This document shows, piece by piece, positions 12,370 through 25,200 of a DNA stretch of 64,000 nucleotides (position 1 is the first letter of the stretch; every line of letters starts with the position of its first letter). The DNA comes from Adiantum capillus-veneris (taxonomy: Eukaryota > Streptophyta > Polypodiopsida > Polypodiales > Pteridaceae). Position numbers and translations under genes: made by a program. The notes under the pieces are model-generated. The model did not search any database. It worked only from the letters and a program-made list of their open reading frames with translations, and was not told where the DNA came from. The stretch covers positions 62,235,496 to 62,299,495 of the forward strand of contig CM043970.1 in NCBI GenBank assembly GCA_014529385.2. The letters are read 5' to 3'.

Positions 12370-15300
12370 GAGAAAGGCGATGGAGGAGGGGGGAAAGCAT
12401 GCATGGTCGTACGTGAATGAGAGCTGACACATAGAGTAAAGGGAAGTTCCATGCCCTGAGGACATGATTAGTCCACAAAAGGGGAGTAAGCCCAAATATT
12501 TGCGGAAAGCTTCAAACTTATCACAAGACAATGCCTTTGTAAAAAGATCTGCAAGGTTGTCCTGTGTTGGCACATATGTCAAGGTGATCTCTCTTGCTGA
12601 GAGCCTCTCCCTAACATAGTGGTAATGCACCTCAATGTGCTTTGTGCGAGCATGAAAAATTGGGTTCCTTGCAACTGCCAATGCCCTCTGACTATTAGTG
12701 TAGATAGTGTTGGCAGTGTCATGTCCAACACCCAAATCAGCCATAAGTTTTCTAAGCCATACACACTCAATTGTAGCCATGAAGACTGCTTTGTACTCAG
12801 CCTCACAACTAGAAGTGGCCACATTAGGTTGCTTCTTGCTCAACCATGATATGCATAAGCTGTCGAGCATGAAACAAAAACCACTTGTGGACATTGATGT
12901 GGCAAAACAACCAACCAAATCTGAGTCCAAAAAATCATGCAAATTTGGCGGCAATGATCCCTCCTTGGGATAAAACAAGCCAAGTTCTAAAGTGCCACTC
13001 AAGTAGTGAAAATTACTCTTGACATCTTGCCACTAATGCTTAGACTCTGGGCTATGCATGAGTCTGCTTACCTGTGATACTGCAACCTGAATATCCGGCC
13101 TCGTGTTGGATACATATATAAGGCATCCAACAACAGTGTGGTAAAGAGTGACATATGCAGGATCACTACCATCATGAAGACTCAATTTCAAACCTGTTTC
13201 CATGGGAGTGGCAATAGGTTTGCAATCCTCAAGTCAAAACTTACGTAGCAATGTCTCTATGTAACTTTTCTGCTACAAGGCAATACCACCATCACACTGC
13301 TTAAACTGTAAACCCAAGTAATGATGCAATAGCCCCAAATATTTCATCTTGAAAGTAGCATTCAAATTAGCCTTAAATTCAACAATATGTCTCTCATTTC
13401 GTCCAATGATATGAAAATCATCCACATAAAGAACCACAATGAGAAGTACATCATCCTCACAATTTACATACAATGTGCTTTCTGTTGAACTGTTTTGAAA
13501 GCCTCATTCCACCACTAAAAAGAGGCAACAAAGTGTCATAAATGTCCTATGAGCTCTAGTACATGACATCAAGGAATAAACATAATCTTCCACAAACACA
13601 ACATCCCATGAAACCAAAATACACTTTTTTTTGGATGATACAACTTGTAACCTTTGCTTTCAGAACTATAACCAACAAAAAATATATTTGACAACCTTAT
13701 CATCCAATTTTTTGCGCTGTGTTTGTGGCACCAAAGCATATGCCAAATAGCTAAAAACACGCATGTGCTTAATAGAAGTCTTTCTATCATGCCATGATTC
13801 ATATGGAGTCATAGATCGCAAAGCTTTTGTAGGACACCTGTTAAGTACATAGTGGTAACATGATAGAATCAAGCCAAAATGAATGCGGCAAAGCTTGACT
13901 TTTGACCATACATCGTGCCATTTTTGTAAGTAACCTATTTTTCCTCTTAGCAACACCATTTTGCTGAGGTGTATAAGGCACTGTACACTGGTGTTTTATC
14001 CAATAACTAGCCAAAGATGCATTAAATTCATGAGACATATACTTCCCCATCTTGATTGGAATGTAGAGTGCCCATAGTACATTTCAAGACATTTTCAGCC
14101 ATAGCTAGAAATTGTTTGAAGCACATAAATACGTCGGACTTTGCTTGAAGCAAATATACCCATGCATTCCTGGAGTAATCATCAATAAAAGTCATGAAGT
14201 AAAGGTAATTGTCCAAGGACGGAGTTTACATGAGCCCACAAACATCAATATGCACAAGTTGCGACCTGCATGTGGCCCTAACTGAACCATCCTTTGGAAA
14301 CTTTGAACATTGCATCTTACCCAAAATACAGTCTTCACAGACATGTTTGACAGGTACTTCAAGAGGCATCAAAAAAGCAAGCATATTAGATTTTTGCAAA
14401 TGCAACAAAATGGCAAAAATCAGATGACCAAAACATGCATGCCAAAGTTTTGCATCTGAAATAGCCTTTGAATCCACAAATACAGACAATATATTCTTCT
14501 TGATACCAGGTACATAAAGTGCATCACTAAGTGTGAAAGAATTGCCATTTGCAGCAAGCACAATCTTTCTAACTCCCTGAACCAGCGGATAAGAGGCGTT
14601 GCTGGCACAAGTAACTGAATTTCAAGAGAAGTCAACAAATCACAATGTGAGGTAATGTGCTTTGTAGCACCAAAATACCACACATGTGAATCTGCAAAAA
14701 TTGACATGCATGCATCATGGGCATTAGGATTATAAGTGCACTCTGCACTAAAAGCCCATTTTGCACCAACATCAGCATCATAGTCTCCCTTCATAGAAGA
14801 CTCAACAATAACTGCATTTGTAGTGGAACCAGCATTAGTAGTGGAACGAGCCCCTTTCGTCTTAGCCTCTTTGGCCTTCAACTTAGGACATTGCTTGATC
14901 AAGTGATCATTAGCTTTACTATAATGGCAAGGCATCTTCTTTTTGCCCTTATCACCAGAATTTCCAAATGAATTGCTGCAAGTAGAAGCATTAGGAACAG
15001 GTGATTTTCCACTCACAAAAGAACCAAGAGAAGTGGCCGCATTGCTGTTACCACCTTTTCTTTGAGCAACAATAAAGGCATGTTCAACTGCATGCTGTCT
15101 AGTCCTATTTTTCTGGAAAGCGATTCTTGCGATAGTTATGTGCATAATGCATCAAACTTGAAAACTTCAGGATTTTGTTGGGTCATAAGTCTCCAAGTAC
15201 TAGCAAAAGTCTGGTAAGAATCTGGCAAGACATCAAGAATAGTTTGCACAAGGGAACTGTCTGAAATGACTTCACCTACAGAAATAAGTTGCTCGTTGAT

Positions 15301-15477
15301 ATCCTTGACACCAACAAGGAAAGTGTCCATATCATCTTCCTCATGCTCTACAAGAGGTATCAGAGCTTGGGTTCCAACCCTACTCCCTCTCGTGTGTGTA
15401 GCTAATGCAGCCACATTAGCAGAGAAGAAGGAATCATCAGCACAATACACAAAGCAATCGAAGGAGTAGAGAAGCAA
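12370..15477 (-). pseudogene. Ty1/copia polyprotein remnant
   Basis: Minus-strand order: gag part (15136-15477, DDMDTFLVGVKDINEQLIS); zinc knuckle CHYSKANDHLIKQC (second Cys changed to Ser, about 14925); protease site reduced to YFGATKHIT, lacking the Asp-Ser of DSGA; GAG-pre-integrase LWHACFGHL and CEDCILGKMQ (14330-14470); integrase FIDDYSRNAW, HSNQDGEVY and QNGVAKRKNRLL (13570-14216). In the last, the third catalytic acidic residue reads Lys. The first half of the reverse transcriptase is deleted around 13480-13570. It resumes at LYVDDFHIIG (about 13435) and runs through the connection region (TRPDIQVAV) to RNase H (12430-13002, SSCEAEYKA, TKHIEVHYHYVRE). Multiple stops. Gag is truncated at 15477, where a plus-oriented copy begins. 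Confidence 0.85.
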
Positions 15478-15538
15478 ATTCTATTGCAAAAGTAGGAGCG
15501 CAGTCTAGCTGCATATTTGATTATTGCTTAGCATCCTT

Positions 15539-15771
15539 GTGGGCTATATTACCATATACATGTGGTACTGATGTGTGAACACACTTAGGAATGTCATATG
15601 TTTTTTCCCTCACTAGGAGGTTTTTCCCCGTGCATTGTATATATGCCTATCACTTCTAGGGCTAACTTATCTTTCCATTGCACGCTAAGTAATACACTCT
15701 CTATTGTGTGCCTTGAGATTCCTTCATCTTCTCCAAGCTGTGCGTGTTTTCCTGCAATGCTAATTCCAAAA
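15539..15771 (+). repeat. copia LTR, plus orientation (copy 2)
   Basis: About 233 bp from TGTGGGCTATATT to CTAATTCCAA, the same length as the LTR at 34259-34491, which it matches in reverse complement. It is followed directly by a primer-binding site, so it is the 5' LTR of a plus-oriented copy. Confidence 0.75.
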
Positions 15772-15772
15772 A

Positions 15773-15786
15773 TTGGTATCAGAGCA
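15773..15786 (+). other. copia primer-binding site
   Basis: TTGGTATCAGAGCA is complementary to the 3' end of plant initiator tRNA-Met, the usual copia primer. It sits two bases after the 5' LTR. Confidence 0.8.
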
Positions 15787-16134
15787 AGTTGCATCCTCTG
15801 GGACTTAGTCGCCAACACCTCTAGGACACGCCTGCTCATTTTCTTCGATTTCTGTGATCTTTGGCGAGCTTTTGCATGTCAACAAATATTATGAGATTTC
15901 TTGAAGAGCTCAGTCTGCTCAGATTTTTGATTCGAGCTCATTTTGGCCTCCATTTTCACAACATGTTGTACTGCACATGCTATTTCGTCATTTTGTGCAA
16001 ATTTTTTGTTAGTGCCATTTTTCTACATAACACGTCCTTACGATCTTCTACGGTTTGTGCTACATAGAAGGTGTTGTTCTCGCTTTCCTTCTCCTCTTTT
16101 CAGACAATTTTCTCATCAGGTGTAATTATTTGCC

Positions 16135-16552
16135 ATGGCCGACAACAACACATATGTGTTCAAGATGTTTGCTACTAAGGACAGATTGGATGGGATCAAT
16201 TACCCTATGTGGGCTTACATGGTGCAACATGTTCTTGTGTCAAAGGGTGCTTGGAATATTATGCATGGCATTGATGTACGTCATAGTTTTGAGGATGTAG
16301 GTGATGTTGAGGATGTTACAGGTCTTGCTGCAAGGATTACTGTTGTTAAAGTTGTTTTGCCTATGACAGAACAAGCTCGTTGGGATATAAAAGGTGTGGA
16401 GGCTCATGCATTGATTGCGTTGTCTATGAAGCACGCTATTATTCCTCACAATCTTTATCAAAATTTACAAAACAGACTTGAGATATTTTGGTTGGTCTTT
16501 ATGCAAGTCGCAATGAAGCAAAAATTGCATTGATGCGTAAAGAGCAAGAGTT
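16135..16552 (+). pseudogene. copia gag N-terminal fragment
   Basis: Starts MADNNTYVFKMF at an ATG about 350 bp after the primer-binding site. It continues with DRLDGINYPMWAYMVQHVL (the copia gag start, cf. UBN2/DUF4219-type domains) and VEAHALIALSMKH. A frameshift occurs near 16480 before LYASRNEAKIALMRKEQE. Homology to copia gag ends near 16550, where gypsy integrase C-terminal sequence begins, so the element was cut by deletion or recombination. A matching gag lies on the minus strand at 33-34 kb. Confidence 0.75.
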
Positions 16553-17045
16553 GAAGATTATGAAAGTTGTGGGATGGAATCTTAGATGGAGCATTGTGGT
16601 CATATCGAATCACATAGAAGGAGGCCATAAAGTTTACACCATTTCACTGGTCTATGGTCAAGAGGCTTTGCAACCAATCGAGCTCAACATCTCAACAATG
16701 CGGCTCCATAGCAAAGGCAAACAAGATGATCAAGAGGCATGGATGGATCGACTTCTTACATTAGTGGAGATTGAGTGGAAGTGAGAAGCGTCTTATGAGT
16801 GCTCCAAGAGGAAAGATACACAAGTAAAGGAAAAGCTTGACAAGAAACAAAAAGACAAAGGCATCAAGGAAGGAGATCTTGTGCTAAGGTATGACAATCG
16901 ACTCGATAATTTTTTGGATGTCAAGTTTGAAACTAGATGGAAAGGGCCATACATATTCAAGAAGGATTCCAATTCAAGCTACTACCATCTCATGGACTTC
17001 AATGGTAAAGAGCACTCCGAGAAGGTAAATGGATATCGGCTATAG
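16553..17045 (+). pseudogene. Ty3/gypsy integrase C-terminal remnant (copy 2)
   Basis: Translation shows the region after the integrase core: SLVYGQEALQPIELNIST (about 16650-16700), RLLTLVEIEW, a stop at about 16782, then KEKLDKKQKDKGIKEGDLVL, ETRWKGPYIF, YYHLMDFNGKEHSEKVNGYR and a stop. This is the conserved GD-V-R / W-GPY-V region of plant gypsy polyproteins. The catalytic core is missing; the fragment starts abruptly at the copia junction. Confidence 0.8.
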
Positions 17046-17363
17046 CCCTATTTGAGTCACCTTCTACCAAAGGGTCTACCAAAGCTCTGTCAAAGAGTGA
17101 CTATCTCATGTAAGTTTTGCTACATGAAGCATGAGTGCGACAAGGAGCCACACAATGAAAATCTTGTTAAGGGACCAAATATCATAGAGTACTTAGAACC
17201 ACTCTCCGTGGGAAAGACACTTCATGATGGTACATAAATATACCATCATCTAGGACGGGGCTAATAATAGCCGTTTTTTGTCCCTCCGTATTTTCCATAG
17301 TGAGCACCTCACCCAAGAAAAATCACTTTAACACTATGGCTATCATTACTTGTTCATATGTAC

Positions 17364-17367
<4 letters not shown>

Positions 17368-17397
<30 letters not shown>
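17368..17397. repeat. (GT)n microsatellite
   Basis: About 14 GT units inside the gypsy LTR copy 2. Copy 1 lacks it, so it expanded after the copies separated or was lost from copy 1. Confidence 0.9.
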
Positions 17398-17400
<3 letters not shown>

Positions 17401-19010
17401 GCGGTCTATTATTCCATGGAAGAAACCTCAATTCGATAGTTATCTAGTTAGGGGAGACAAAAAATATATAGATAAGTATTACGACCAAGTTTTTACATAG
17501 TATTGCACCCTAATTTTGGCCTAAATAAAGTGAGTGTTTATATAATTATTTTATAAATTTATATATATATTGATATTGAAGTGCGGGTTTTAACCGAGCC
17601 TACGTACGTCAATTTTTATCATTTTACCCTATATAATACTTTGCTATTTTTTCTTCTACATACATGTCTGTACTTGTATGGAAAGATTGCAAATAATAAT
17701 ACCAAAATGGTTCCACCCCAACAAAAATCTGAAAAACTATTTTATTTGTGTGAATATATTTTCACTATTGTGAATTTTTCCTTTCTACAATTATTCTCCT
17801 TTTCACTCTCATGAATTAAACCACAAAAAATATTCATCTTTTTATGGTAGCTCATAATGAGAGAGAGAAATTTTTAAGCTGAGCTCTTTCTATTTTTCTA
17901 TCTATATTAATTTTTATTTTATTTTCACACGTAAACCCTTCAGTATTTGGTCTCCTAAGTTGTATTATTCACTTATATCATGAGCATAGCAATATATTTT
18001 CTTATAGACCCACAAAATAAGATCAAGGATATGTGACATGCATGCATGCATTATAGAGGGTTCACTCTTGGAGGCATTCAAAAGAATCATCCAAAGAGGG
18101 ACCCCACAAAGACTTTGTGCAATGGAAGAAGACAATCAGTTTTGTAAAATTTTTAGCGGCCACTTTCTCTCTGAATTTTGAAAAGTGATAATAACAAGAA
18201 TTGTAGCTCGTCAGCTAAACTTTTGCCTCAAATGTTTTTATAATTTTTGGAGCTACGAGCTATGAGATATTATTTAATTGGTGGATCCCAATCTCCCCAT
18301 GCTATGCAACCACACTTCCTCTTCCACTTTATCATTTTTCTCTTTTATACACACTTTTTCACTCATCATCCCCATCCCTCTCACATCTCCTCTCTGCACC
18401 ATACTCACCTTCTCCTCAACCTTGAAGAATAAGAGAAACCATGGTGAACTCATGCCTCTTACATACACTTCTATTTCAAAATTGACCTCTTAGTCTCATT
18501 TTTTCTCCTCCAAATTATCAATTCTATTAAAAAAATCCACAAAATTCAGTCTCTTGTCTTAAATAACAGCATAATGGTGATGGCTTACTCATATTCAATC
18601 ACCTTGGCTCCCAAGAAAGGTCAAGAATGGAGAGAAACCGTGCCGTCAAAGTTGATGGACCGTCAGCAAGCGTCAAAATTGACCTTTTCAAGCTTTTTGG
18701 AGCATCAACATTGTAAGAAATCCATATTTTCTTACCTCTCAAGCATTTATCTTTTTTATTTGTATCTTACATGGATACTCTCATTGTAAATATCCAAATC
18801 CATTTGTAAATCAATCAAAAGTATCCTAAATCTACTAATCTACTAACACTAACCCTACTATGTAAAGTCCTATCACCTCCATTTCTTTCCTCTCTCTTTT
18901 ATCTCTCTATGACCACCACCTTCTTCATAATTCTAAGCAAGAAAAAAAATAAATTGCTAAAAATCTAGCCCAACCACGGTTAGAGGAGTAACCCTAGTCC
19001 TCAAAAATTC

Positions 19011-19018
19011 TATAAAAG
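19011..19018 (+). promoter_or_regulatory. TATA box candidate
   Basis: TATAAAAG in a GC-richer setting, followed about 280 bp later by an ATG at 19293 opening a 17-codon exon-like frame (MATLSLFQHEVMENNDV) that runs into GTAAGT, a consensus splice donor. This is either an LTR promoter or the 5' end of an unrecognised gene. No downstream exon was identified. Confidence 0.3.
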
Positions 19019-19344
19019 GAGGGTGTAGCTAGCACAAAGGGATATAAGCCATAAGCAAGAGCACCATGCAATAGCTTTAGAATTCAAGCTCAAGCTTTTG
19101 AGAAGGATCTCTTGAGTGAAATCTCATTAGCTTATGTGCATGCAAGTGTTGCACTTAGAGGTGTGATTAGCAAGGGAGTTTTGTGCCATTGTAAGGGAGA
19201 TTGATAATTCAACAGAGAGTAGAAAGCCTTCATTTCTACTACCAATTGTAGGCACAACATTTTTTTGAATCAAGGAGGTGGATTTGGACAAATCATGGCT
19301 ACCTTGTCTCTCTTTCAACATGAAGTTATGGAGAACAATGATGT

Positions 19345-20024
19345 GTAAGTCTCTTGGTGTTTTTTTTTTTTACTTAAGTTCTTGATAGCTTGTTTGTGGT
19401 GTGTTGTTATTGATTTGGCCATAACTCCCACATGCAATAAAAAGGGTGACAGGGTGTAGAGGACTCCCCTGGCCTTAAGACAGTGATTGGGGTGGCTTGT
19501 CTTGTGATGTGTTGTGGTGTATTTTACTCAAGCTATGTTGAACAAAATGGTAATCTCACTTTTGTTTGGTCCTTTATCGATTTAGAAATCATCAGCATGC
19601 GACATTTGCAAGAGAGAGTGGTGGGGGACACATGGCTTTCTTTAACTTGGTGAGCCTAATATCATTTTTTCCAATCTAAAGCCTAGACGTGGCCACTTGG
19701 CATTATCTAAGCTGAAATTGTACACCCAACAGGTTAAAGCATTGCACTCCCATAATCATCGAGAATAGTAGAGCACTGATAGTTGCCGACAATAGCAAAG
19801 CGTTGAAAAACAAACTTCAAAGCACACAATACTCTTTGTTGATATAAGACATAGCACTGAAGTGAAATCTCAAAGGCACACAACACTCATTTGTAGGCTA
19901 TCAGTTGCACGTTTGTACCTTCCATAATCTACTGTCCATTGACCCCTCCTGCATGTCCTCTTGTCCAGTAAATTACTCATGCTCGTAAACAGTGACCATT
20001 CTCTATGTCGCTTTATATTTTGGT

Positions 20025-20028
<4 letters not shown>
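19345..20028. other. spacer, no gene seen
   Basis: AT-rich sequence. A repeated phrase about CACACAATACTC / CACACAACACTCAT occurs near 19825 and 19877. No coding signal. Confidence 0.35.

Positions 20029-20087
<59 letters not shown>
20029..20087. repeat. (AG)n microsatellite
   Basis: About 29 AG units. Confidence 0.95.
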
Positions 20088-20091
<4 letters not shown>

Positions 20092-20380
20092 TATGCCCTC
20101 ATGTCAATTGTCCCGCTCAATGATACTATCATGTCTATCCTTTTGTTTACTTGATTTGTTCTCCTTCACCGAGCACACAATGAAATCTTTGGTAACCCTC
20201 TAGGCTACACGCATTGTAGCTAGGCTTTCACACACTCACTAGGTAAGGTTTTCACCTAGTGTTTTCTGCTTTCACTATATTGGAAGACGTTGATCCTGAA
20301 CTCTACCAACACCTTTGTAAGAGCATCCGAAGTTAGCTTCATGCTTTGTGCAAACCTTCAAAAAGAGGTACAAGTTGAAA

Positions 20381-20465
20381 GCTATTGAATAGAAAAGCCT
20401 CTCCCTATTAGTTAATAGGGAGAGGCTTTGCTATTGAATAGCAAAGCCTCTCCCTATTAGTTAAT
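20381..20465. repeat. hairpin within a 36-bp direct repeat
   Basis: Two 36-bp direct copies (20381-20416 and 20430-20465) with one mismatch overlap a perfect 17-bp inverted repeat (20394-20410 and 20413-20429) with a two-base loop. The stem reads AAAGCCTCTCCCTATTA. No following T run. Probably produced by a local inverted duplication. Confidence 0.75.
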
Positions 20466-20639
20466 GAGGCTACATGCCGTCAAATGCATGATCTCGGTAG
20501 GGATGCTATGGCATCTCTGTTGGTGGGCTTTCGCGAGCCAAAGAGAGAGAGAAATCACGTGTAGGGCGAGAGCATATGCTTGCAACTAGTCCGTGAGCAG
20601 AGGTACTGTTTCTATTAGTGCAGGCCGGAGAGAGAGAAA

Positions 20640-20788
20640 GCAAGTGAGAAATGAAATGAAATGTTATATTAATGTCTTCAAAAGGCCAAAGTGACCTATG
20701 AAACCAGAAAGTTACAATGTAGTGGATCTAATACAAAGTCAGAGTAACAAAAATGACAAAATAAAATACTATGGAATCCTAAACTGTT

Positions 20789-20841
<53 letters not shown>

Positions 20842-20870
20842 TAGAGAGAGAGAGTATGTGTGCACCCAAG
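20640..20870 (-). repeat. third copy of the CACTA-arm 3' segment
   Basis: 20649-20795 matches the inner part of 62745-62890 and the reverse complement of 6840-6990 (GTTATATTAATGTCTTC, AAGGCCAAAGTGACCTATG, TATGGAATCCTAAACTGTTGGG). It is flanked by GA tracts. The stretch upstream (GTGGGCTTTCGCGAGC near 20524) is echoed downstream (GTGGGCTTCCACGAGC near 20878). The shared sequence starts at the ATTTC-type tail and is shorter than the other copies on the far side, as for a 5'-truncated retroposon. Confidence 0.65.
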
Positions 20871-22189
20871 CTTGCCGGTGGGCTTCCACGAGCTGGAGAG
20901 AAATTCCAAAACCAATTCCGCCAGAGTGTTCTGCATGAAGATTGAAATCTTTCCCAAGGAAACTTGCTTGATTTTGTACTTGCAAGTTGATTTTTGTTGC
21001 AGCGTTGGAAACCACTTAGTCTACACTCATCCACCTAATTTGGACAGGTCCAACACCTATCACCTCTTTGGTAGCAGCTACATTTTCAAAAGAAGAATGA
21101 CTAAGATATGTAAACTTTGCAACTTATAAGATGACTCATGGCAGTAACGTGCCTCGCTAGGTTCCAGTAAGGCTTTCGAATCAAGAACTCATCACTATAA
21201 TTAACCCTAGACCATCTATGAAGTACAATATAAAGTTACCTCTGCTTCTGTTTAAGCTTAATCAATAGTATGTATCTTTTGTATTTGTCTTGACTCTTGT
21301 TTTGTGTCTAACAGAGAGGAAATATATTCACAACAATGGACATTTTGACTGCACAAACACAACTCCAACTCGACAACATTGCAAGGTTCGTTATCTGTAT
21401 CCACTATAAGTTGCTTGGCGAAACATATGAATGCTATGAGGCAAGGCACGACTTTCGTTTCCTATAATTTTTGGAGAGATCACAATGCCAACTCTCCACC
21501 GTACTTTTGTATGGCACTTCTGCATGACGTGCACTGTATATTTAGCATTTTCACTTTGTGTCTAATTGCAAAACGAAATGTTTAACTACTCACATTGCAT
21601 TTACATAGCTTGATTCAAACAGTATCCTCCGACTTGCACAATTGAACGACAACCATACACAATTACCAAGTCGATAGTGCATTTCAATTTTTAGTCTATT
21701 GATGCTTTCTGTATTGTTTGAGTTTGTCAATGCTTCCTTAAGTTTAGTTTAGCCACATGTTTTCCTCACTAGTGCATACTCAATCTCGATCATTGAATCT
21801 ATATATCAAATAGACATGTCCTGTTAGGTTCTATAGCATCGCCCACCAAGCAAGACTAGTTGGAAAAAAACATGGACTTGTCATAATTAGTAATCCATAA
21901 CCCTACTCATCCTAGTGCGACCTGGCTCTAAGACCAGTGCCCAAAAAGAGGTTGAAGCCCCGCCTTTGAAAAAAATTGAACCGTGAAGCCTCTTTGTTGA
22001 AGTCATTTTGATGTGGTAACTCACTGCCAAAAGGTGTGACTCCGCCCTTAGCTAGAAAATAGTCTGCCTTTACTTTGTGGGGACTCTCTTTCTGTGAGCA
22101 CCCCTATGGTTTTCACTTAAAAGAAAAAAAGCAAGTGAGCTTTTGCAACTCTACACATACTTTCTGTAAATCAATTTGATTTATCTATC
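20871..22189. other. spacer, no gene seen
   Basis: No frame above 90 codons and no motif recognised. The last 200 bp (about 21960-22130) are richer in GC and could belong to the 3' flank of the LINE that follows. Confidence 0.35.
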
Positions 22190-22272
22190 TGTGGGAAACC
22201 TCAAAGAGAGGAAAACCCACCAAAAAGATGTACAAGGAAAGGAACACAACAATGTTCGACTGTACAAAATAT

Positions 22273-25200
22273 CTAAAAGCCTTCATAAGAAAGCTGACGT
22301 ATCTCTGCCGTGATATAACTAACTTCCAAGGCGAACCGCAAAGACTGCCGAAGGGAAATCTTGAAGAAAGGTAGGGGATCTATATGAATGCGATGGAACA
22401 TATAGCCATTACGATGTTGCCACAAGCTCCAGTACGCCCAAAACCTGACCCACATGAAGAAGGCTACAAAGCACTGCAACCCCGGCGAGAAGATACCAAA
22501 AATCCAAAACTGCTTATGGAAGACCGTCATGGGAAAACGTAGCCGCATACACGCAGATACCCGGCGAAGGAAGTCTCGAGTGACACAGCAATCCCACAAG
22601 AGGTGACAAACATCCTCCTCGGCAGATAAGCAACGGACACATGATGAACGGCGGATACGGCGCATTCTAAGAAAGGTACCCTCTGGGAGCACACCAAGTA
22701 AACACCGCCAAAGAAACAAACGCTCCTTCAACGGGCAAATTGCTTTCCCATATTGCAGATATAATCCTACACCACCAAATATCTGATTTATGCATGTGCC
22801 AAATAGCGTTGCAATGATCAGCAAACCATGGACAAGGCAGAAGAAGAGCATATGCCCGGCCGGTAGAAATATCTCGAAATGGCATTTCCCCAAGCTTCCA
22901 GTCAAAGCGATCACCATCAGCCAAAGGTGAAACGGGCAAGAAACCTGTCAACATTTGATGTAATTCTCTCCAAAACTGCCGATGATGCATGCCCAATCCA
23001 AAACGGCGAGCGGCAAATGGAAACTCGAAAGTGAAACCAGCTGCATCCACCACATCGTCAACCACTCGAATGCCACGGCAAGAGAGGAAATACACCTGGC
23101 GAGGCGAGCGGTCGACCAAAGTAAGAGAAAAATACCAACTCCAATGAAGGCTCTCCGCACGAAGTGAGTTTCCTTCCCTCCGAGCATTCCATGAGAGATG
23201 AATCGTAACTTGTTTCCATGCAGAAAGCAAGGTGGAAGAAAGTGGGCATCCAGGAATATGACCATCCATCTTACCAAATACTGCCTCCCACATGGATGAT
23301 TTCCAGTGACCAAATGAGGATGTAACCACATGCTGACTCAAGTGTGCAAATATAAGAGTCCAAGGCTAAGATTGTTGCACAAGTGTAGGCAAAAGCATAG
23401 CCTTCCTAGCAATGACATGCCTACGCAGGTCCAAAATATTCAAACCACCAAAGCGCTTTGGTGTACAAAGTTTTGCCATTGATATCAGGTGCAAACCTTT
23501 TTTGTGAGCACGCGTTCGCCACAAATGAGACAAAATGGCCAACATGAGAGAGTCAAGACAATGACGGGGCCAATGCAACAATGACAAAAAGAACTGAACA
23601 TATGCCATGAGGATACTCTGAACAATTCGCAGGCGAACATGTAGCGGCTAGGTAGAAAGCTTCCAGTAATGCAATTTAACATTCAAGCGATTCATAACCC
23701 AATCCACTTTTTGCGTGTGAGTAACATTCCATCCAATTGGATAACCCAAATGCCTAGTGATTACATTTGGAAGAACAATCTCTCCTGGCCACAACAGAGC
23801 ATGCCAATCATAAGAACGAAGCGGCAGAAGCTTTGATTTATGGAAATTGACTTTAAGACCAACCGCACTCGCAAACAATTCCAAAGCGTTCATAATCTCT
23901 TGAACATCGTTTTGCTGATTGCGGGGCATAAACAGTGAGTCATCTGCATAAGCCTGCCCAATAAAAGTATGACCCGATGGTAGCTGCAAACCATGAAGAC
24001 GCCGCGCAGAGGTCAAGTGATCAAGATACATCAACAAAGAATGAGAGGCAATTGCATACAACAAAGCACTAATAGGGCAACCTTGCCTAACCGAACAACT
24101 AAGCGGCCACGATTCTATCAATTCCCCGTCCAAGATTCCCGAAGACGTACTACAATCATACAAGAAATAAACCACATTGGCCAACTTAGGACCAAATCCT
24201 AGACATCTCATTGTGGCAGCAATGAAGTCCCAGTGCACAGTGTCAAAGAACTTTTCAATATCAACTTGCATGACCAACACATCTTGTTGCATATACTTAG
24301 CATACTCCATGCCAATCATAAGATGGCCAAATTGTCCATGATTTGACAACGAGGAATGAAACCATACTGAGCCTAATGAAGTCTTGTAAACAAATAGTCC
24401 TTGATGCAGTGGACCAACATCTTAGCCGAAATCTTGTATATCACCGGCATCAAAGTTATGGGCCGCCAATGAGAGAACTGCTCGCAAAGCGCTTGCTTGG
24501 GCAACAACTTAAGTAAGCCCTCTTTCCATGAAATTAGTAGATCCTGTTTTTCCCATGCCACATTTATCATGAAGATCAGGGGTTGTTTAAGAGCATCCCA
24601 AAATAAGAGGAAAAATTCCACAGTAAGTCCGTCCCAATCAGGAGATCTCCACCGGCCCAATGCAAGCAAGGCACCATGCAATTCGGAAACAGAGAAAGGA
24701 TCCTCAAGGCATTGTGCCTCCTGCGAAGACAGGATCGAACGAACATAAGAAAGCAACAATTCACGCGCTCGACAAGCTGTCGAAGAAGGCTGAGATGCAG
24801 CAACAAACACCTTACGATAATGTGAAACCATAACCTCAGCAAGTTCCCGCTTCGAAGAAGTCCAAGCACCCGAGGGAAGCATAACCCGTTTAATCGACTG
24901 TGAGACTCTTGAATGATGCAAATTCTTAAAAAAATTATTCGAAGCACAACCCTTATCCATAAAAGCCTGTTGACATGCACACGTCTGCCACTTAGCAAGC
25001 TTCCTCTTATCATTTTGCTGAATACACACTTTAGCTTCATATAACTCCGTCATTTCAGAGTCAGACAGTGGGCGGAAATCAGCCAACTATTGACTAATCT
25101 GTTTCGCATCAACGACATTCTCTCGAATACACTGCATATGTTGCCTACCGTAGTCAAAAATCACACTTTGTACCCTCATGACAAAACGATACCAAGCAAC

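Larger units (their letters stand above)
17046..19262 (+). repeat. gypsy 3' LTR (copy 2), right limit tentative
   Basis: After the stop codon come about 200 bp of non-coding sequence, a purine tract near 17250 and an LTR start near 17266 aligned to 861-1034. The right limit is not certain. A TATA box at 19011, a transcript-leader-like stretch and an end in GCACAACA near 19260 would fit a long LTR of about 2 kb. The inside is AT-rich, with a GT tract (17368-17397) and no coding. The alternative is that the LTR is short and 17.5-19 kb is ordinary spacer. Confidence 0.45.

Noticed and set aside
20394-20429. Rho-independent-type terminator
   Set aside because: No T run follows and the context is plant nuclear DNA.
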